A DNA stretch of 64,000 nucleotides from Marinomonas rhizomae (GCF_024397855.1 NZ_CP073343.1:2666001-2730000), one strand, 5' to 3'. Positions 39,629 through 49,229 are shown, numbered from the stretch's first letter. Notes: generated from the letters alone by a model not told the origin. Numbers and translations are program-made.

Positions 39629-41968
39629 CTAAGTTCGATCAAGTCCTTCCTGTTCATTAAGCGCGACTATCATGGGATCACTTCCCATGGAGTTTGCTCC
39701 GAGCGCTTTACTAAATAAATAACCTTGCCCAATATCACATCCAAATTCTTGCAACATAATTAATTGATCAATGCTTGTTATGCCCTCTGCAATCACTTTA
39801 AGATTCAGATTATGGCCTAGACTAATAATGGCATGGGTCAATGCCGCGTGCTTTTTATCTTCAATAATATCGCGAATGAAAACTTGATCGATCTTCACAT
39901 AGTGAAATGGCAGATCTTTTAGATAACTTAAGCTGGAATACCCGGTACCAAAGTCGTCAATCGCCAACTTCATACCAAGACGACTAATCTGACGTAACAA
40001 TTCTGCGCAACTTTCCGCATCTTCGATCAATATAGATTCCGTCACTTCTATTTCTAACAAGCCAGGGTCAACCTTATACTTGTCGAGTAAAGATAATAGA
40101 TTAGGTAGAAAATCTACTCGCTTTAGCTGCGCTGCAGAACAGTTGATCGCAATAGGTGGTACCGTAATCCCTTGCTCCTGCCACTCGACAATGTGACGAA
40201 ACGTTTGCTCAAAAACCCAATCCCCTAGAGGTAAAATTACGCCAGTCTGTTCAGCAATAGGAATAAACTCCGCTGGTGAAACCGTCCCCAGCTCTTCATC
40301 CTCCCAGCGTAGCAAAGCCTCCACACCCACGCATCGCTCGGTAATAAGATCCACTTTGGGCTGAAAATGCAGCTCTAAACCTTCTGTTTGTAGCGCCTTT
40401 CTCAACCTAGTCTCTATACGCACATTACGAGCAAAGCGACGCCCCATTTCACCATCATAAAAATGATAAGTGGCACGGCCTAAGGTTTTGGCTTGATACA
40501 CAGCCATGTCGGCATTTTTGATTAAGGTAACAGCATCGGTACCAAATTCGGGGGATAGAGCCACCCCAATGGAACAGCCAATGTTTAACGTTAACCCCTC
40601 TACAAAATAGCTTTGACTGATTTTTTCAATAAGTTGTTTAGCAACAATATCCAAAGGTGGCATATCTTGGTGGTCGCCTTGTACCAACAAGACAAGAAAT
40701 GCATCACCTCCCAAATATCCGATAACAGCATCATCAGGCAAAATAGACAATAAGCGTTTAGATACACTGGATAAGAGCTTATCTCCCAGCTCATGACCAA
40801 ATGCATCATTAATTGTTTTGAAGTGATCCAGGTCTAAAATGAGCGTAGCGAGTTGTTTATTGTCTTTTTCACAACACTCAAGCATTTCATTCAATTTGTG
40901 CTGGATATGGTAGCGACTTGAAAGCCCTGTCAGCTCATCCACCTCAATTCGCTTATTAACCGCACCAAGCGCAGAGTAATAGCTTGAAGACAGCTTTCGA
41001 GTATAAAAAGTAAGCAAACAAGCTATAGCAATAAAAATCAATAAAGCGGCAATCACCGGTAGCCAATGAATTCGGCTCCACACACTCGCTGCATGCCGCG
41101 TATCAACCCGCCACTTTCGGTTAGCGACAGAAAGAAAATGCGTATCATAATGTCCATTCTCCCATGCCGAATTTGTTGCTGAATCAACAAACCAAATAGC
41201 TTCTTCTGATGACACATCTGCAATGCGATACAACAAGTCACGACTAACAGAGGGAGCGACTAAATTAAGCACGCTATTTATATTGAAATACCCAGCAACA
41301 ATACCGTGAAAGCCAATACTGTCAGTTAATTTATAAGAGCGCGAATCAAGGGGCAAATAGATAGGAACACTGAGAATAATAGTATCCACTCGATTACTCG
41401 AGCTAACATTTAAAAATGGTGAAACACTGGGTTTAGATGCTACTAAAGCATACGAACTGCGAGCTTGTCGAACTGATTCTAGATCTCGATATTGTGATGA
41501 TAAAATATCAAAGCCATAAGGTATTTTATCGGGATAAACCAATGCCAATGGCATGTACTCTTCCCTATCACCACTTGGAAAAACCGTAAAATTAGGGTTA
41601 CCCAATAGGACTCGTTGCTGTAATTCATAGTCATATTTTTTATGTTTTGGAAGGTACTGAGCAAAGTACAGACTGATCCCGGGAGTCATCATTAGATTCT
41701 GAGCAAAACGTGAAAAATGACTGGCAGACACTTCGCCTTTATTCGACTGAACCAAAGCCGCTACAGAGCCAAGCTCCAGTTTATATTGGCTTAGTAAATC
41801 ATCAAGCTTATCTGTGAATTTAGCTCCCATGGCTTTTTGGTCAATATTCACATGTTTCCGCTCTTCCAATAAAAGCGCAAGACTGGCCCCTATGCCACAT
41901 AAAAAAACAAAACAAAACACCAGGTAATGCGCTTTGTTAAACTTCATTTGTTTCTTTGAAGAAATCAT
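39629..41968 (-). CDS. CHASE-GGDEF-EAL membrane protein, probable c-di-GMP phosphodiesterase
   Basis: 779-residue c-di-GMP signalling protein. First helix about residues 14-33; a periplasmic CHASE-type sensor follows with IPYGFDILSSQYRDLESVRQARSS; second helix about 305-328. A GGDEF domain comes next whose signature reads GYLGGDAF instead of R-x-GGDEF. The EAL domain keeps its motif EALLRW and IEVTES, IDDFGTGYSSLSYL and VKIDQVFI. With the metal-site glutamate replaced by alanine, the GGDEF domain is probably regulatory, leaving phosphodiesterase activity. That last step is inference. Monocistronic. Confidence 0.88.
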   Translation of the reverse strand: MISSKKQMKFNKAHYLVFCFVFLCGIGASLALLLEERKHVNIDQKAMGAKFTDKLDDLLSQYKLELGSVAALVQSNKGEVSASHFSRFAQNLMMTPGISLYFAQYLPKHKKYDYELQQRVLLGNPNFTVFPSGDREEYMPLALVYPDKIPYGFDILSSQYRDLESVRQARSSYALVASKPSVSPFLNVSSSNRVDTIILSVPIYLPLDSRSYKLTDSIGFHGIVAGYFNINSVLNLVAPSVSRDLLYRIADVSSEEAIWFVDSATNSAWENGHYDTHFLSVANRKWRVDTRHAASVWSRIHWLPVIAALLIFIAIACLLTFYTRKLSSSYYSALGAVNKRIEVDELTGLSSRYHIQHKLNEMLECCEKDNKQLATLILDLDHFKTINDAFGHELGDKLLSSVSKRLLSILPDDAVIGYLGGDAFLVLLVQGDHQDMPPLDIVAKQLIEKISQSYFVEGLTLNIGCSIGVALSPEFGTDAVTLIKNADMAVYQAKTLGRATYHFYDGEMGRRFARNVRIETRLRKALQTEGLELHFQPKVDLITERCVGVEALLRWEDEELGTVSPAEFIPIAEQTGVILPLGDWVFEQTFRHIVEWQEQGITVPPIAINCSAAQLKRVDFLPNLLSLLDKYKVDPGLLEIEVTESILIEDAESCAELLRQISRLGMKLAIDDFGTGYSSLSYLKDLPFHYVKIDQVFIRDIIEDKKHAALTHAIISLGHNLNLKVIAEGITSIDQLIMLQEFGCDIGQGYLFSKALGANSMGSDPMIVALNEQEGLDRT

Positions 41969-42144
41969 TCTTTTCCCATTATGCGTTGCAACCCAAAAAC
42001 CACTTTATTAACGCTTTTCCCTGACTCACAAGCTACTTTACCTAAAAACCATATATCCGACACGGAATATATGGTTAAGAAAAGTATTTACCGTGGTTTT
42101 CTGGTATCCTGCGCCTATTATCTACATAACTAGACAGGCATTTT

Positions 42145-43527
42145 GTGACCACATTTCAACACGCTCTAAACAACCTTCTTCCGACTAAGCTAACCGCTCT
42201 ACTTTCTGACATGGGGTTCTCTAGCTTTACGCCCATTCAAGAGCAAAGCTTACCACCGATGATTGAAGGCAAAGACATTCTTGCGCAGGCACAAACTGGT
42301 AGCGGTAAAACCCTAGCTTTTTCAATTGCTCTTTTGCTAAAAATTAACCCACGTTTCTTTGGAGTTCAGGCACTTGTCATGTGCCCTACTCGCGAGCTGG
42401 CCGATCAAGTCTCGAAAGAAATTCGTAAAGTAGCCCGTTATCAAGACAATATTAAAGTACTGAGTTTATGTGGTGGCATGCCATTTGGCCCACAGATAGG
42501 CTCCTTAGAACATGGTGCCCACATCGTTGTCGGTACACCTGGTCGTTTGATGGAACATCTTCGCAAAGGCACGCTTAAACTTAATGCATTGAACACTCTG
42601 GTGCTCGATGAAGCTGACCGCATGTTAGACATGGGGTTCGTCGACAGCATCCGCGAAGTCGTTGACCTAACACCAAGCAATCGTCAAACACTCCTTTTTT
42701 CCGCCACCTATGGCGATGGCATTGAAGCGATAAGCAAAGAATTTCAAAACAACCCAGTCAGCATCAAGGTTGAAGTCCAAGAAGACCTTAAACCCAATAT
42801 AGAACAGTTTTTTGTTCGTAGCGAAAATAAAGGCAAATGCGAAACCTTGTTGGCGGCCTTACAACATTTTGAACCGCGTCAGGCGATTGTCTTTTGTAAT
42901 ACGAAAGCGGAATCGCAAGTAGTTGCAGATTGGTTAGCCGACCACAAAGTAGCCGCTCAAGCCATTCATGGCGACCTTGAGCAAAGACAGCGCGATCAAG
43001 TGCTAGTACGCTTCAGCAACCAAAGTAGCTGCGTATTAGTGGCGACAGATGTAGCCGCTCGAGGTATTGATGTCAAAGAAATTGATCTAGTAGTGAATTA
43101 CGACACAACTCGTGATACCGATGTTCATACTCACCGCATTGGTCGAACAGGCCGTGCTGGCGCAGCAGGTATTGCGGTCAACCTTGTCACCTCAAAAGAC
43201 GATTACAAAGTACGCGACATTGAAACTCGCTTCAACACCACAGCGAATTTCATTGAACTTGGAGAGATCGATCTTCACTACCGACTGATCCCTCAAAAGA
43301 CCACTATCTCTTTTGATGCTGGCCGCAAAAATAAGCTTCGCCCAGGTGATATCCTTGGCGCACTCACTGCGGGTCTAGGATTGGACAAATCACAAGTCGG
43401 TAAGATCGATATTTTTGATTTTCATGCTTACGTATCTGTCGACAACGAAGTGGCCAAAACCGTTGTTAAAGAGTTTGAAAACAAAAAAATTAAAGGCAAA
43501 AATATTCGAGCACGAATTTTACGATGA
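42145..43527 (+). CDS. dbpA: ATP-dependent 23S rRNA helicase DbpA
   Basis: DEAD-box helicase specific for hairpin 92 of 23S rRNA, acting in large-subunit assembly. 460 residues from a GTG start. Core motifs AQTGSGKT, PTRELADQ, TPGRLMEHL, VLDEADRMLD, SAT and HRIGRTGRAG. The LSLCGGMPFGPQIGSLEHGAHI segment and the C-terminal RNA-binding domain (RPGDILGALTAGLGLDKSQVGKIDIFD through KIKGKNIRARIL) are DbpA hallmarks. Overlaps the next gene by 4 nt. Confidence 0.95.
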   Translation: MTTFQHALNNLLPTKLTALLSDMGFSSFTPIQEQSLPPMIEGKDILAQAQTGSGKTLAFSIALLLKINPRFFGVQALVMCPTRELADQVSKEIRKVARYQDNIKVLSLCGGMPFGPQIGSLEHGAHIVVGTPGRLMEHLRKGTLKLNALNTLVLDEADRMLDMGFVDSIREVVDLTPSNRQTLLFSATYGDGIEAISKEFQNNPVSIKVEVQEDLKPNIEQFFVRSENKGKCETLLAALQHFEPRQAIVFCNTKAESQVVADWLADHKVAAQAIHGDLEQRQRDQVLVRFSNQSSCVLVATDVAARGIDVKEIDLVVNYDTTRDTDVHTHRIGRTGRAGAAGIAVNLVTSKDDYKVRDIETRFNTTANFIELGEIDLHYRLIPQKTTISFDAGRKNKLRPGDILGALTAGLGLDKSQVGKIDIFDFHAYVSVDNEVAKTVVKEFENKKIKGKNIRARILR

Positions 43528-43886
43528 TCAACAAGCTCACCACTCCGGCAGCGCAAGCTGCCGGTTTCGTTTTAGGCGCTCTCATCATATGTCTAGCCAC
43601 ATTAACGCCTGCCGACATCCTTCCAGCAGTACCAGGTACTGATAAAACGCATCATATTATTGGCTTTGGTGGCTGGGCACTTCTATGTGCTTTTGGCCCG
43701 CTCAAACGCTTTGCCTATATGGCTTTATTTATCATTTTTTGGGGCGGTATGATCGAACTAATTCAGCCCTATGTGAATAGATATGGCGAATGGTTAGATT
43801 TCTATGCTGATACTTTCGGTGTCATTTTGATCGTACTCGTAAGACTAATAATAGGGCTATTTCTTAAATCAAAATCTAAGGTTTAA
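43524..43886 (+). CDS. VanZ-like family membrane protein
   Basis: 120-residue protein with about four membrane helices and the VanZ-family pattern TPADILPAVPGTDKTHHIIGFGGWALLC and EWLDFYADTFGVILI. Function unknown; VanZ itself gives low-level teicoplanin resistance, but most relatives are uncharacterised. Its ATG overlaps the dbpA stop, so the two are cotranscribed. Confidence 0.82.
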   Translation: MINKLTTPAAQAAGFVLGALIICLATLTPADILPAVPGTDKTHHIIGFGGWALLCAFGPLKRFAYMALFIIFWGGMIELIQPYVNRYGEWLDFYADTFGVILIVLVRLIIGLFLKSKSKV

Positions 43887-43973
43887 TGAAAGTACAAAAA
43901 AGACCTGTTAAAGTATAACCATTCGGTCAAACTTTATAATTTAAATCCTCTAGAAAACACTTAAGAGAGACAT

Positions 43974-45275
43974 ATGAGCCATTTGAAAGCGTGGCGCTCC
44001 GCCATTGTTCACTGTATCGCAGACCCTAAAGATGTCGGCATAGACGCTGCTTACGAATATTTTGAAGATGGCTTATTAGTCATTCAAGACGATAAAATAC
44101 ATGCTTTAGGAAATGCGGAAGATTTACTTTCTACCCTCCCAAAAAACACCGTAATTGAACACCACCCAGACGCCATCATCACACCAGGGTTTATTGATAC
44201 CCATATTCACTATCCACAAACCGATATGATCGGCTCTTACGGTGAACAACTATTAACTTGGTTAAATACCTATACCTTTCCTGAAGAAGGTAAATTTGGC
44301 GACAAAGCGCATGCTCGCAATGTGGCAGACCGCTTTCTGAAAGAACTTTTACGCAACGGCACAACCACCGCACTCGTATTCGGTACCGTACATAAAGTGT
44401 CTGTCGACGCGTTTTTCGAAGCCAGCGAAGTCCATAACTTACGCATGATTTGTGGCAAGGTAATGATGGATCGTAACGCGCCAGATTACCTAACCGATAC
44501 GCCAGAGAGCAGTTATCAGGAAAGCAAAGAACTGATCGACACTTGGCACAATAAAGGCCGATTGCACTATGCCATCACCCCACGATTTGCCCCAACCAGC
44601 TCTGATGAGCAGCTTCATTTAGCAGGCAAACTGTTAAGTGAATATGAAGACGTTTACCTGCACACTCATTTGTCAGAAAACAAAGACGAATGCGCTTGGG
44701 TAAAAGAGCTTTTTCCAGAAAGCACAAACTACTTGGGCGTTTATGACCAACATAAACTGTTAAGTGAACGCTCCGTTTTTGCTCATGGCATCCATCTATG
44801 TGACAGTGAATACCATAGACTGCACGAAACAGGCTCGGCTATTTCTTTCTGCCCAACGTCTAACCTTTTTATCGGTAGCGGTTTATTCAAACTCAATAAA
44901 GCAGAAGAACATAAGGTCAACGTAGGTCTTGGCACTGACGTAGGCGGCGGCACTAGCTTCTCTATGCTGCAAACCATGAACGAAGCCTACAAAGTCATTC
45001 AGTTGCAAAACGAGAACCTTAGCCCAATTAAATCTCTGTATTTATCTACTTTAGGTGGCGCTAGAGCACTTAGGCTAGAAGATAAAATTGGCAACTTAGC
45101 GGTTGGTAGCGAAGCGGATTTCGTCATCCTAGACAAAAAAGGTACGCCGTTATTAGAATCGCGCTTAGCGCTATCCAAAGGCATCGAAGAAAGTCTATTT
45201 GTCTTCATGACCATTGGCGACGACCGAGCGATCCAAGCCACCTACTCTGCTGGCAAATGCGTTCACCAACGCTAG
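43974..45275 (+). CDS. guaD: guanine deaminase
   Basis: Converts guanine to xanthine in purine salvage or catabolism. 433 residues of the amidohydrolase superfamily: metal ligands in PGFIDTHIHYPQTDMIGSYG, LHTHLSENKDE, FAHGIHL and GLGTDVGGGTSFS. Length and motifs fit GuaD rather than cytosine or adenine deaminases. Monocistronic, with a TATAAT-like box in the 87-nt gap upstream and a strong terminator after it. Confidence 0.95.
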   Translation: MSHLKAWRSAIVHCIADPKDVGIDAAYEYFEDGLLVIQDDKIHALGNAEDLLSTLPKNTVIEHHPDAIITPGFIDTHIHYPQTDMIGSYGEQLLTWLNTYTFPEEGKFGDKAHARNVADRFLKELLRNGTTTALVFGTVHKVSVDAFFEASEVHNLRMICGKVMMDRNAPDYLTDTPESSYQESKELIDTWHNKGRLHYAITPRFAPTSSDEQLHLAGKLLSEYEDVYLHTHLSENKDECAWVKELFPESTNYLGVYDQHKLLSERSVFAHGIHLCDSEYHRLHETGSAISFCPTSNLFIGSGLFKLNKAEEHKVNVGLGTDVGGGTSFSMLQTMNEAYKVIQLQNENLSPIKSLYLSTLGGARALRLEDKIGNLAVGSEADFVILDKKGTPLLESRLALSKGIEESLFVFMTIGDDRAIQATYSAGKCVHQR

Positions 45276-45304
45276 AGCAATCCAACACTCACCTAAGCGG
45301 AACA

Positions 45305-45347
45305 AAAAATGACCACTTTACTTTCCTGTAAAAGTGGTCATTTTTTT
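45305..45347. terminator. terminator after guaD
   Basis: Stem AATGACCACTTT/AAAGTGGTCATT with an 11-nt loop and a seven-T run after it. Confidence 0.92.
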
Positions 45348-45385
45348 ATATAATCATTACAAATATTTTATTGAGCACAAATATT

Positions 45386-45547
45386 ATGCATTCCCTTGCC
45401 ACTGTCGCGCTTGGCGCATTCGCTATCATCTTCTTCTGCGCCGCGTTAATTGTTGGGCTCGTTATTCTAAAAAAATACAAAGCAGAACAAATACGCATCA
45501 ATGAATTAACAAAAAAGCGTCTAGAAGAGAAACAAAAGAACAAGTAG
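45386..45547 (+). CDS. small single-pass membrane protein, 53 aa
   Basis: Short open frame of 53 codons with a classic small-membrane-protein layout: MHSLATVALGAFAIIFFCAA and LIVGLVILKK form one hydrophobic helix (about residues 4-28), followed by a basic, helix-forming cytoplasmic tail ending KKRLEEKQKNK. Positive-inside topology is clear. Ribosome binding site is weak (GAG about 12 nt upstream). It sits between the guaD terminator and a convergent hypothetical gene. Function unknown; reality as a gene is likely but unproven. Confidence 0.55.
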   Translation: MHSLATVALGAFAIIFFCAALIVGLVILKKYKAEQIRINELTKKRLEEKQKNK

Positions 45548-45558
45548 CGTCATTCAAT

Positions 45559-46062
45559 TTAGGGATAAAGACGAACTATACCGCTTTTGCCTTCTATATC
45601 TCCTAAAATCCATACCTTTTCGAAAGCGTGAGGCACAGGAATAGTAATCAGATGCTCAAGCGCTTTTATATCAGCTTGGCTCCATGCAGGATGTGTATTA
45701 CGGATCACCAACCAGACTCGTTTCGAATCGTATTGTTTACCCGATTTATTCTCTAAAATCTTATTGAGCGACCTCAGTAACCGCCCATCCGCAGGCTCTT
45801 CTTTCAGTGACCGCAAGACATTACGCGTAATTGGGGTAAGATCTCTTCCAAGAATCTCCATCGCCTCTTCTTCTGAGCCATAAAGATGCGCAATCTCTAA
45901 ATCCAGTCGTTCACCTTCCAACATACAAGAGACATCAGGACGAATCGGATCATTATGCCAAATATGACGAATATGCTTCCCTGTATTACGCTCATAACAA
46001 CGCATGAAAAGCTTAGCAGCCTGATGTTCTAGCTCTATTTTTTCTTTCTCACTGTTATGCAT
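45559..46062 (-). CDS. hypothetical protein, 167 aa
   Basis: Soluble protein I do not recognise. It starts MHNSEKEKIELEHQAAKLFM and has a middle segment RPDVSCMLEGERLDLEIAHLYG. The PD...(x)...E pattern of that segment recalls a PD-(D/E)XK nuclease half-motif, but the expected lysine is absent, so I do not assign it. A WLVIRNTHPAW strand follows. Convergent with the small membrane protein and divergent from the efflux gene. Confidence 0.7.
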   Translation of the reverse strand: MHNSEKEKIELEHQAAKLFMRCYERNTGKHIRHIWHNDPIRPDVSCMLEGERLDLEIAHLYGSEEEAMEILGRDLTPITRNVLRSLKEEPADGRLLRSLNKILENKSGKQYDSKRVWLVIRNTHPAWSQADIKALEHLITIPVPHAFEKVWILGDIEGKSGIVRLYP

Positions 46063-46192
46063 CGCTAATTCCTATATAACAAAACATGACTCATTACTTA
46101 TATTATGAGGAAAAACAAAACTGTACAAAGACTAAAACGGCCTAGGCTAAATCCTTATTTCATACACATATTGGCAAACTGGATGTTATAAA

Positions 46193-46212
46193 GCCTGAGT
46201 ATAATACTCGGC
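46193..46212. promoter_or_regulatory. palindrome over a -10 box, candidate TetR operator for the efflux gene
   Basis: GAGTAT A ATACTC, an odd-centred 13-bp perfect palindrome within GCC...GGC flanks, that embeds TATAAT at 46200-46205. It lies about 60 bp before the MFS gene. The convergent TetR gene just beyond the MFS gene is a natural candidate to bind it. Confidence 0.4.
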
Positions 46213-46270
46213 TATTATTAGGGATCGATCTATGTACTCCCTTCAAACCACCTTTTTCTTTGGATAAAAA

Positions 46271-47515
46271 ATGGAAAATGCTCACAACGATACTTCTTCC
46301 TCCGGTATGGGAACGAAGGAATTCACACTTTTAGTGGCTTTATTAATGTCGATCACGGCGATTTCGATTGATGCCTTGCTTCCAGCGCTTGGCATTATCG
46401 GAAAGGAGCTGGGTGCGGTTACTGCAAACCAACCCCAGCTGCTGATCAGTATGTTATTTCTTGGTCTGGCAATGGGTCAGTTAATTTGCGGCCCATTATC
46501 TGATTCCCTAGGCCGTCGCCCTATTTTGTTTTGTGGCTTCGCAATCTATTTGCTCGGCACCGTGGTGTGCTATCAGGCAGACAGTTTAGAAATGCTCATG
46601 CTAGGTCGCTTTATCCAAGGATTGGGCGTTGCTGGACCTTATATCTCAGCTATCTCGTTAGTACGTGATTTGTATCACGGTGCACAAATGGCTCGGGTTA
46701 TGTCTTTGGTGATGATGATTTTTGTCCTAGTTCCTGCTATTGCACCAACACTCGGTCAGGCCATGATGTTCATTTCCGACTGGCGCGGTATATTTGAGCT
46801 ATACCTAGTTTATGCGGTGATATTAATCGCTTGGATTGGCTTACGCCTGAAAGAAACCTTACCAAAATCCAATCGAATTGCGTTTTCCAAGAAAGGCTTT
46901 GCAGAAGGCTTTAAAGAAGTTGTCACAAACCGCATAACCGCGAGTTATACCATTTGTATGGGTCTGTTTTTCGGTAGCTTCATTGGCTACTTGAATTCTT
47001 CACAACAAATTTTCCAGGTGCAATTTAAGACGGGGAATTTATTCGCACTTTACTTTGGTTTGTTGGCTTTGGTACTTGGCTTTTCTTCACTAATTAATTC
47101 GCGCATCGTAGAAAAACACGGAGCCAAATATATTGCCTTCCGTGCTATTTGCGTCGTTGTTATCGCCTCCATTGCATTCTTTGCCCTGCATGCCTTTGTA
47201 ACTATTAGCTTATGGATGTTCTTGGTATATGCGTCGATTTTGTTCTTCTGCTTTGGTTTATTGTTCGGTAACGTCAACTCCCTTGCGATGGAGCCTATGG
47301 GACATGTTGCAGGTATTGCCTCTGCAGTTATTGGTTCGGTATCGGCAATCATGTCGATGGGAATTGGCACCATCATAGGCCAAATGTACAACAATACCTT
47401 GATGCCAATTTCAGGCGGCTTTGTAATCATGGGATCACTCGCAATAGGCATCATGTATTGGGCTGAAAAAGGCCGTGTTGAAGAAGTAACGGAAGAAGAA
47501 AACGCTGCTGCTTAA
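46271..47515 (+). CDS. MFS drug-resistance transporter, Bcr/CflA type
   Basis: 414-residue proton-coupled efflux protein with twelve predicted helices. Motif A is GPLSDSLGRRPILF after helix 2, and motif C-like GLGVAGPYISAISLVRD lies in the antiporter region; the layout matches Bcr/CflA drug exporters. Substrate unknown. Convergent with a TetR gene that shares its terminator. Confidence 0.88.
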   Translation: MENAHNDTSSSGMGTKEFTLLVALLMSITAISIDALLPALGIIGKELGAVTANQPQLLISMLFLGLAMGQLICGPLSDSLGRRPILFCGFAIYLLGTVVCYQADSLEMLMLGRFIQGLGVAGPYISAISLVRDLYHGAQMARVMSLVMMIFVLVPAIAPTLGQAMMFISDWRGIFELYLVYAVILIAWIGLRLKETLPKSNRIAFSKKGFAEGFKEVVTNRITASYTICMGLFFGSFIGYLNSSQQIFQVQFKTGNLFALYFGLLALVLGFSSLINSRIVEKHGAKYIAFRAICVVVIASIAFFALHAFVTISLWMFLVYASILFFCFGLLFGNVNSLAMEPMGHVAGIASAVIGSVSAIMSMGIGTIIGQMYNNTLMPISGGFVIMGSLAIGIMYWAEKGRVEEVTEEENAAA

Positions 47516-47545
47516 TAACAAAACTCGACCTAGTTGAGTTCAAGT

Positions 47546-47581
47546 AAAAAGCCAAATAGCTTTGCTATTTGGCTTTTTTTA
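47546..47581. terminator. bidirectional terminator shared by the MFS and TetR genes
   Basis: Stem AAGCCAAATAGC/GCTATTTGGCTT with a TTT loop and T-run. The right arm encodes the last residues (KKAK) and stop of the TetR gene. Confidence 0.92.
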
Positions 47582-48149
47582 TATTGCTAGAATCAACTAG
47601 CAGATCATCAAGCTGACACTCTAGTTCAGTTTTATTCATCATCGCTTGATTCATCAGTGCAGGCGTTAAAAGCGCCTCTTTGCTAACCGCTTTTAACGTA
47701 AAAAAATTCATTGGCGATACTGAAAACTCAGCAATCCAAGCTGACAAAATAGATTCTAAAACTGCTTCAAATTCAGTAAATAAAACAAATGTCGATGGCA
47801 ACATTTTATGCTGCTCGCCAAGTAAAATACGATACACAGCAAGACGTTCCGCTTTATTAACCCAAGCTTCCCAAAGTAAAATCCAACCAGCAATCAGCGA
47901 TAGCTCTTTTTTCGATTGCAGATGCAATAAAGCTTTTTCCATTTCATCTTGCGCCTGCTCTGTTAACGAAGTTAACACCATTTCCCACAGTACCAACTTG
48001 GTAGGAAAGTTACTGTATACCGTTGGCTTAGACACGCCAGCCGTGGCAACGACTTGGTCAATGCTGGTGCTTTGATAGCCCTGTTGTGTGAATAAACCAC
48101 CCGCAGCCTCAACTATGTGTGCTTTTTTACTGGGTCTTCCTCTTGCCAT
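47565..48149 (-). CDS. TetR-family regulator
   Basis: 194-residue TetR/AcrR regulator. The DNA-binding domain is clear: MARGRPSKKAHIVEAAGGLFTQQGYQSTSIDQVVATAGVSKPTVYSNFPTK. The C-terminal ligand domain is not assignable to a subfamily by eye. It faces the MFS exporter gene tail to tail; control of that exporter is a reasonable inference. Confidence 0.9.
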   Translation of the reverse strand: MARGRPSKKAHIVEAAGGLFTQQGYQSTSIDQVVATAGVSKPTVYSNFPTKLVLWEMVLTSLTEQAQDEMEKALLHLQSKKELSLIAGWILLWEAWVNKAERLAVYRILLGEQHKMLPSTFVLFTEFEAVLESILSAWIAEFSVSPMNFFTLKAVSKEALLTPALMNQAMMNKTELECQLDDLLVDSSNIKKAK

Positions 48150-48272
48150 TACTGCCTCTTAACAAGTGTTATTTTATCTAATGGAATTCTAACCCATTGA
48201 TGTAACGTTGCTTTCTATATTTGAAAAAGCGACATCGGTAGATAATAGCAAATTAAAATTATGAAAGGGACG

Positions 48273-49229
48273 CTACCTTTTTTTCTTCTGCTGATACATA
48301 GCAGCATCGGCACATTGAATCATCTCTTCAATCGATTTGTCAGTGTCATGCGGGAAATGGGTAACACCTGCACTGTATTGAATCCTATAAGGCTTTTTCA
48401 AACTGTCATTCACTTCATCTACACACACCGCAAAGCGCTCTAAAAACACAGCAATCTCTTCGGCCGTACGGTCACTCAACATAGCAACAAATTCATCCCC
48501 GCCTAAGCGCCCAATCACATCATATTCACTAAATGACTCAAGCATTATCTGAGCAAACTTAGCCAAAACAAAATCACCTTCATGATGACCATAATCATCA
48601 TTTATCGCTTTAAATTTATTAAGATCAAAGACAACAAAAGACATCGTCTTTTTATCTCGCTGGCACACTTTCAGCATCTGGTTGACCATAGTCATAAAGC
48701 CACGTCGATTAGAAATCAAAGTGAGCTCGTCTAATGTTGCCAGCTGAATAGATTGTATTTCCTGTTCAATGATCGTACCTAAATCTTTAAGCAGTAGTTG
48801 GTCCTCTTCATCAAATACCCTTGGCTTACTATCTATGATGCACAAAGTACCAATATTAATTCCTTGGCGAAGTTTCAAAGGACAGCCTGCATAAAAACGA
48901 ATATTCGGTGCGTCTGTAACAAGCGGGTTATCAAAAAATCGCTCATCAATTAACGCATCAGTAATGATAAACAAACCATCCTGATTAATAGCATGACCGC
49001 AAAACGATATATCTCGTGATGTTTCAATCACATCAAGCCCCTGCCGGGATTTGAACCATTGGCGGCTTTCATCTATCAGACTAATTAACGAGATAGAAAC
49101 ACTAAACATCCGCTTAGCCATCCGAGTAATGCGATCAAATCGTTCTTCATAGGAAGTATCAAGAATTCGCAATGCTCTTAATGCATGCAATCGTTCAGCT
49201 TCATTTTTTGGAATTTCCGGCTTAATCAT
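48273..49229 (-). CDS. GAF-GGDEF diguanylate cyclase
   Basis: 318-residue cytoplasmic c-di-GMP synthase. The N-terminal GAF domain (about residues 25-155) has the CGHAINQDGLFIITDA and FYAGCPLKLRQGINIGTLCIID pattern. The GGDEF domain has an intact active site GRLGGDEF. The RxxD inhibitory-site arginine is absent five residues before the motif, so product inhibition may be lacking. No membrane segment. Monocistronic by spacing. Confidence 0.92.
   Translation of the reverse strand: MIKPEIPKNEAERLHALRALRILDTSYEERFDRITRMAKRMFSVSISLISLIDESRQWFKSRQGLDVIETSRDISFCGHAINQDGLFIITDALIDERFFDNPLVTDAPNIRFYAGCPLKLRQGINIGTLCIIDSKPRVFDEEDQLLLKDLGTIIEQEIQSIQLATLDELTLISNRRGFMTMVNQMLKVCQRDKKTMSFVVFDLNKFKAINDDYGHHEGDFVLAKFAQIMLESFSEYDVIGRLGGDEFVAMLSDRTAEEIAVFLERFAVCVDEVNDSLKKPYRIQYSAGVTHFPHDTDKSIEEMIQCADAAMYQQKKKR

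Noticed and set aside
47050..47454. 134-codon frame antisense to the MFS exporter gene
   Set aside because: Hydrophobic shadow of a membrane-protein gene; no start signals.
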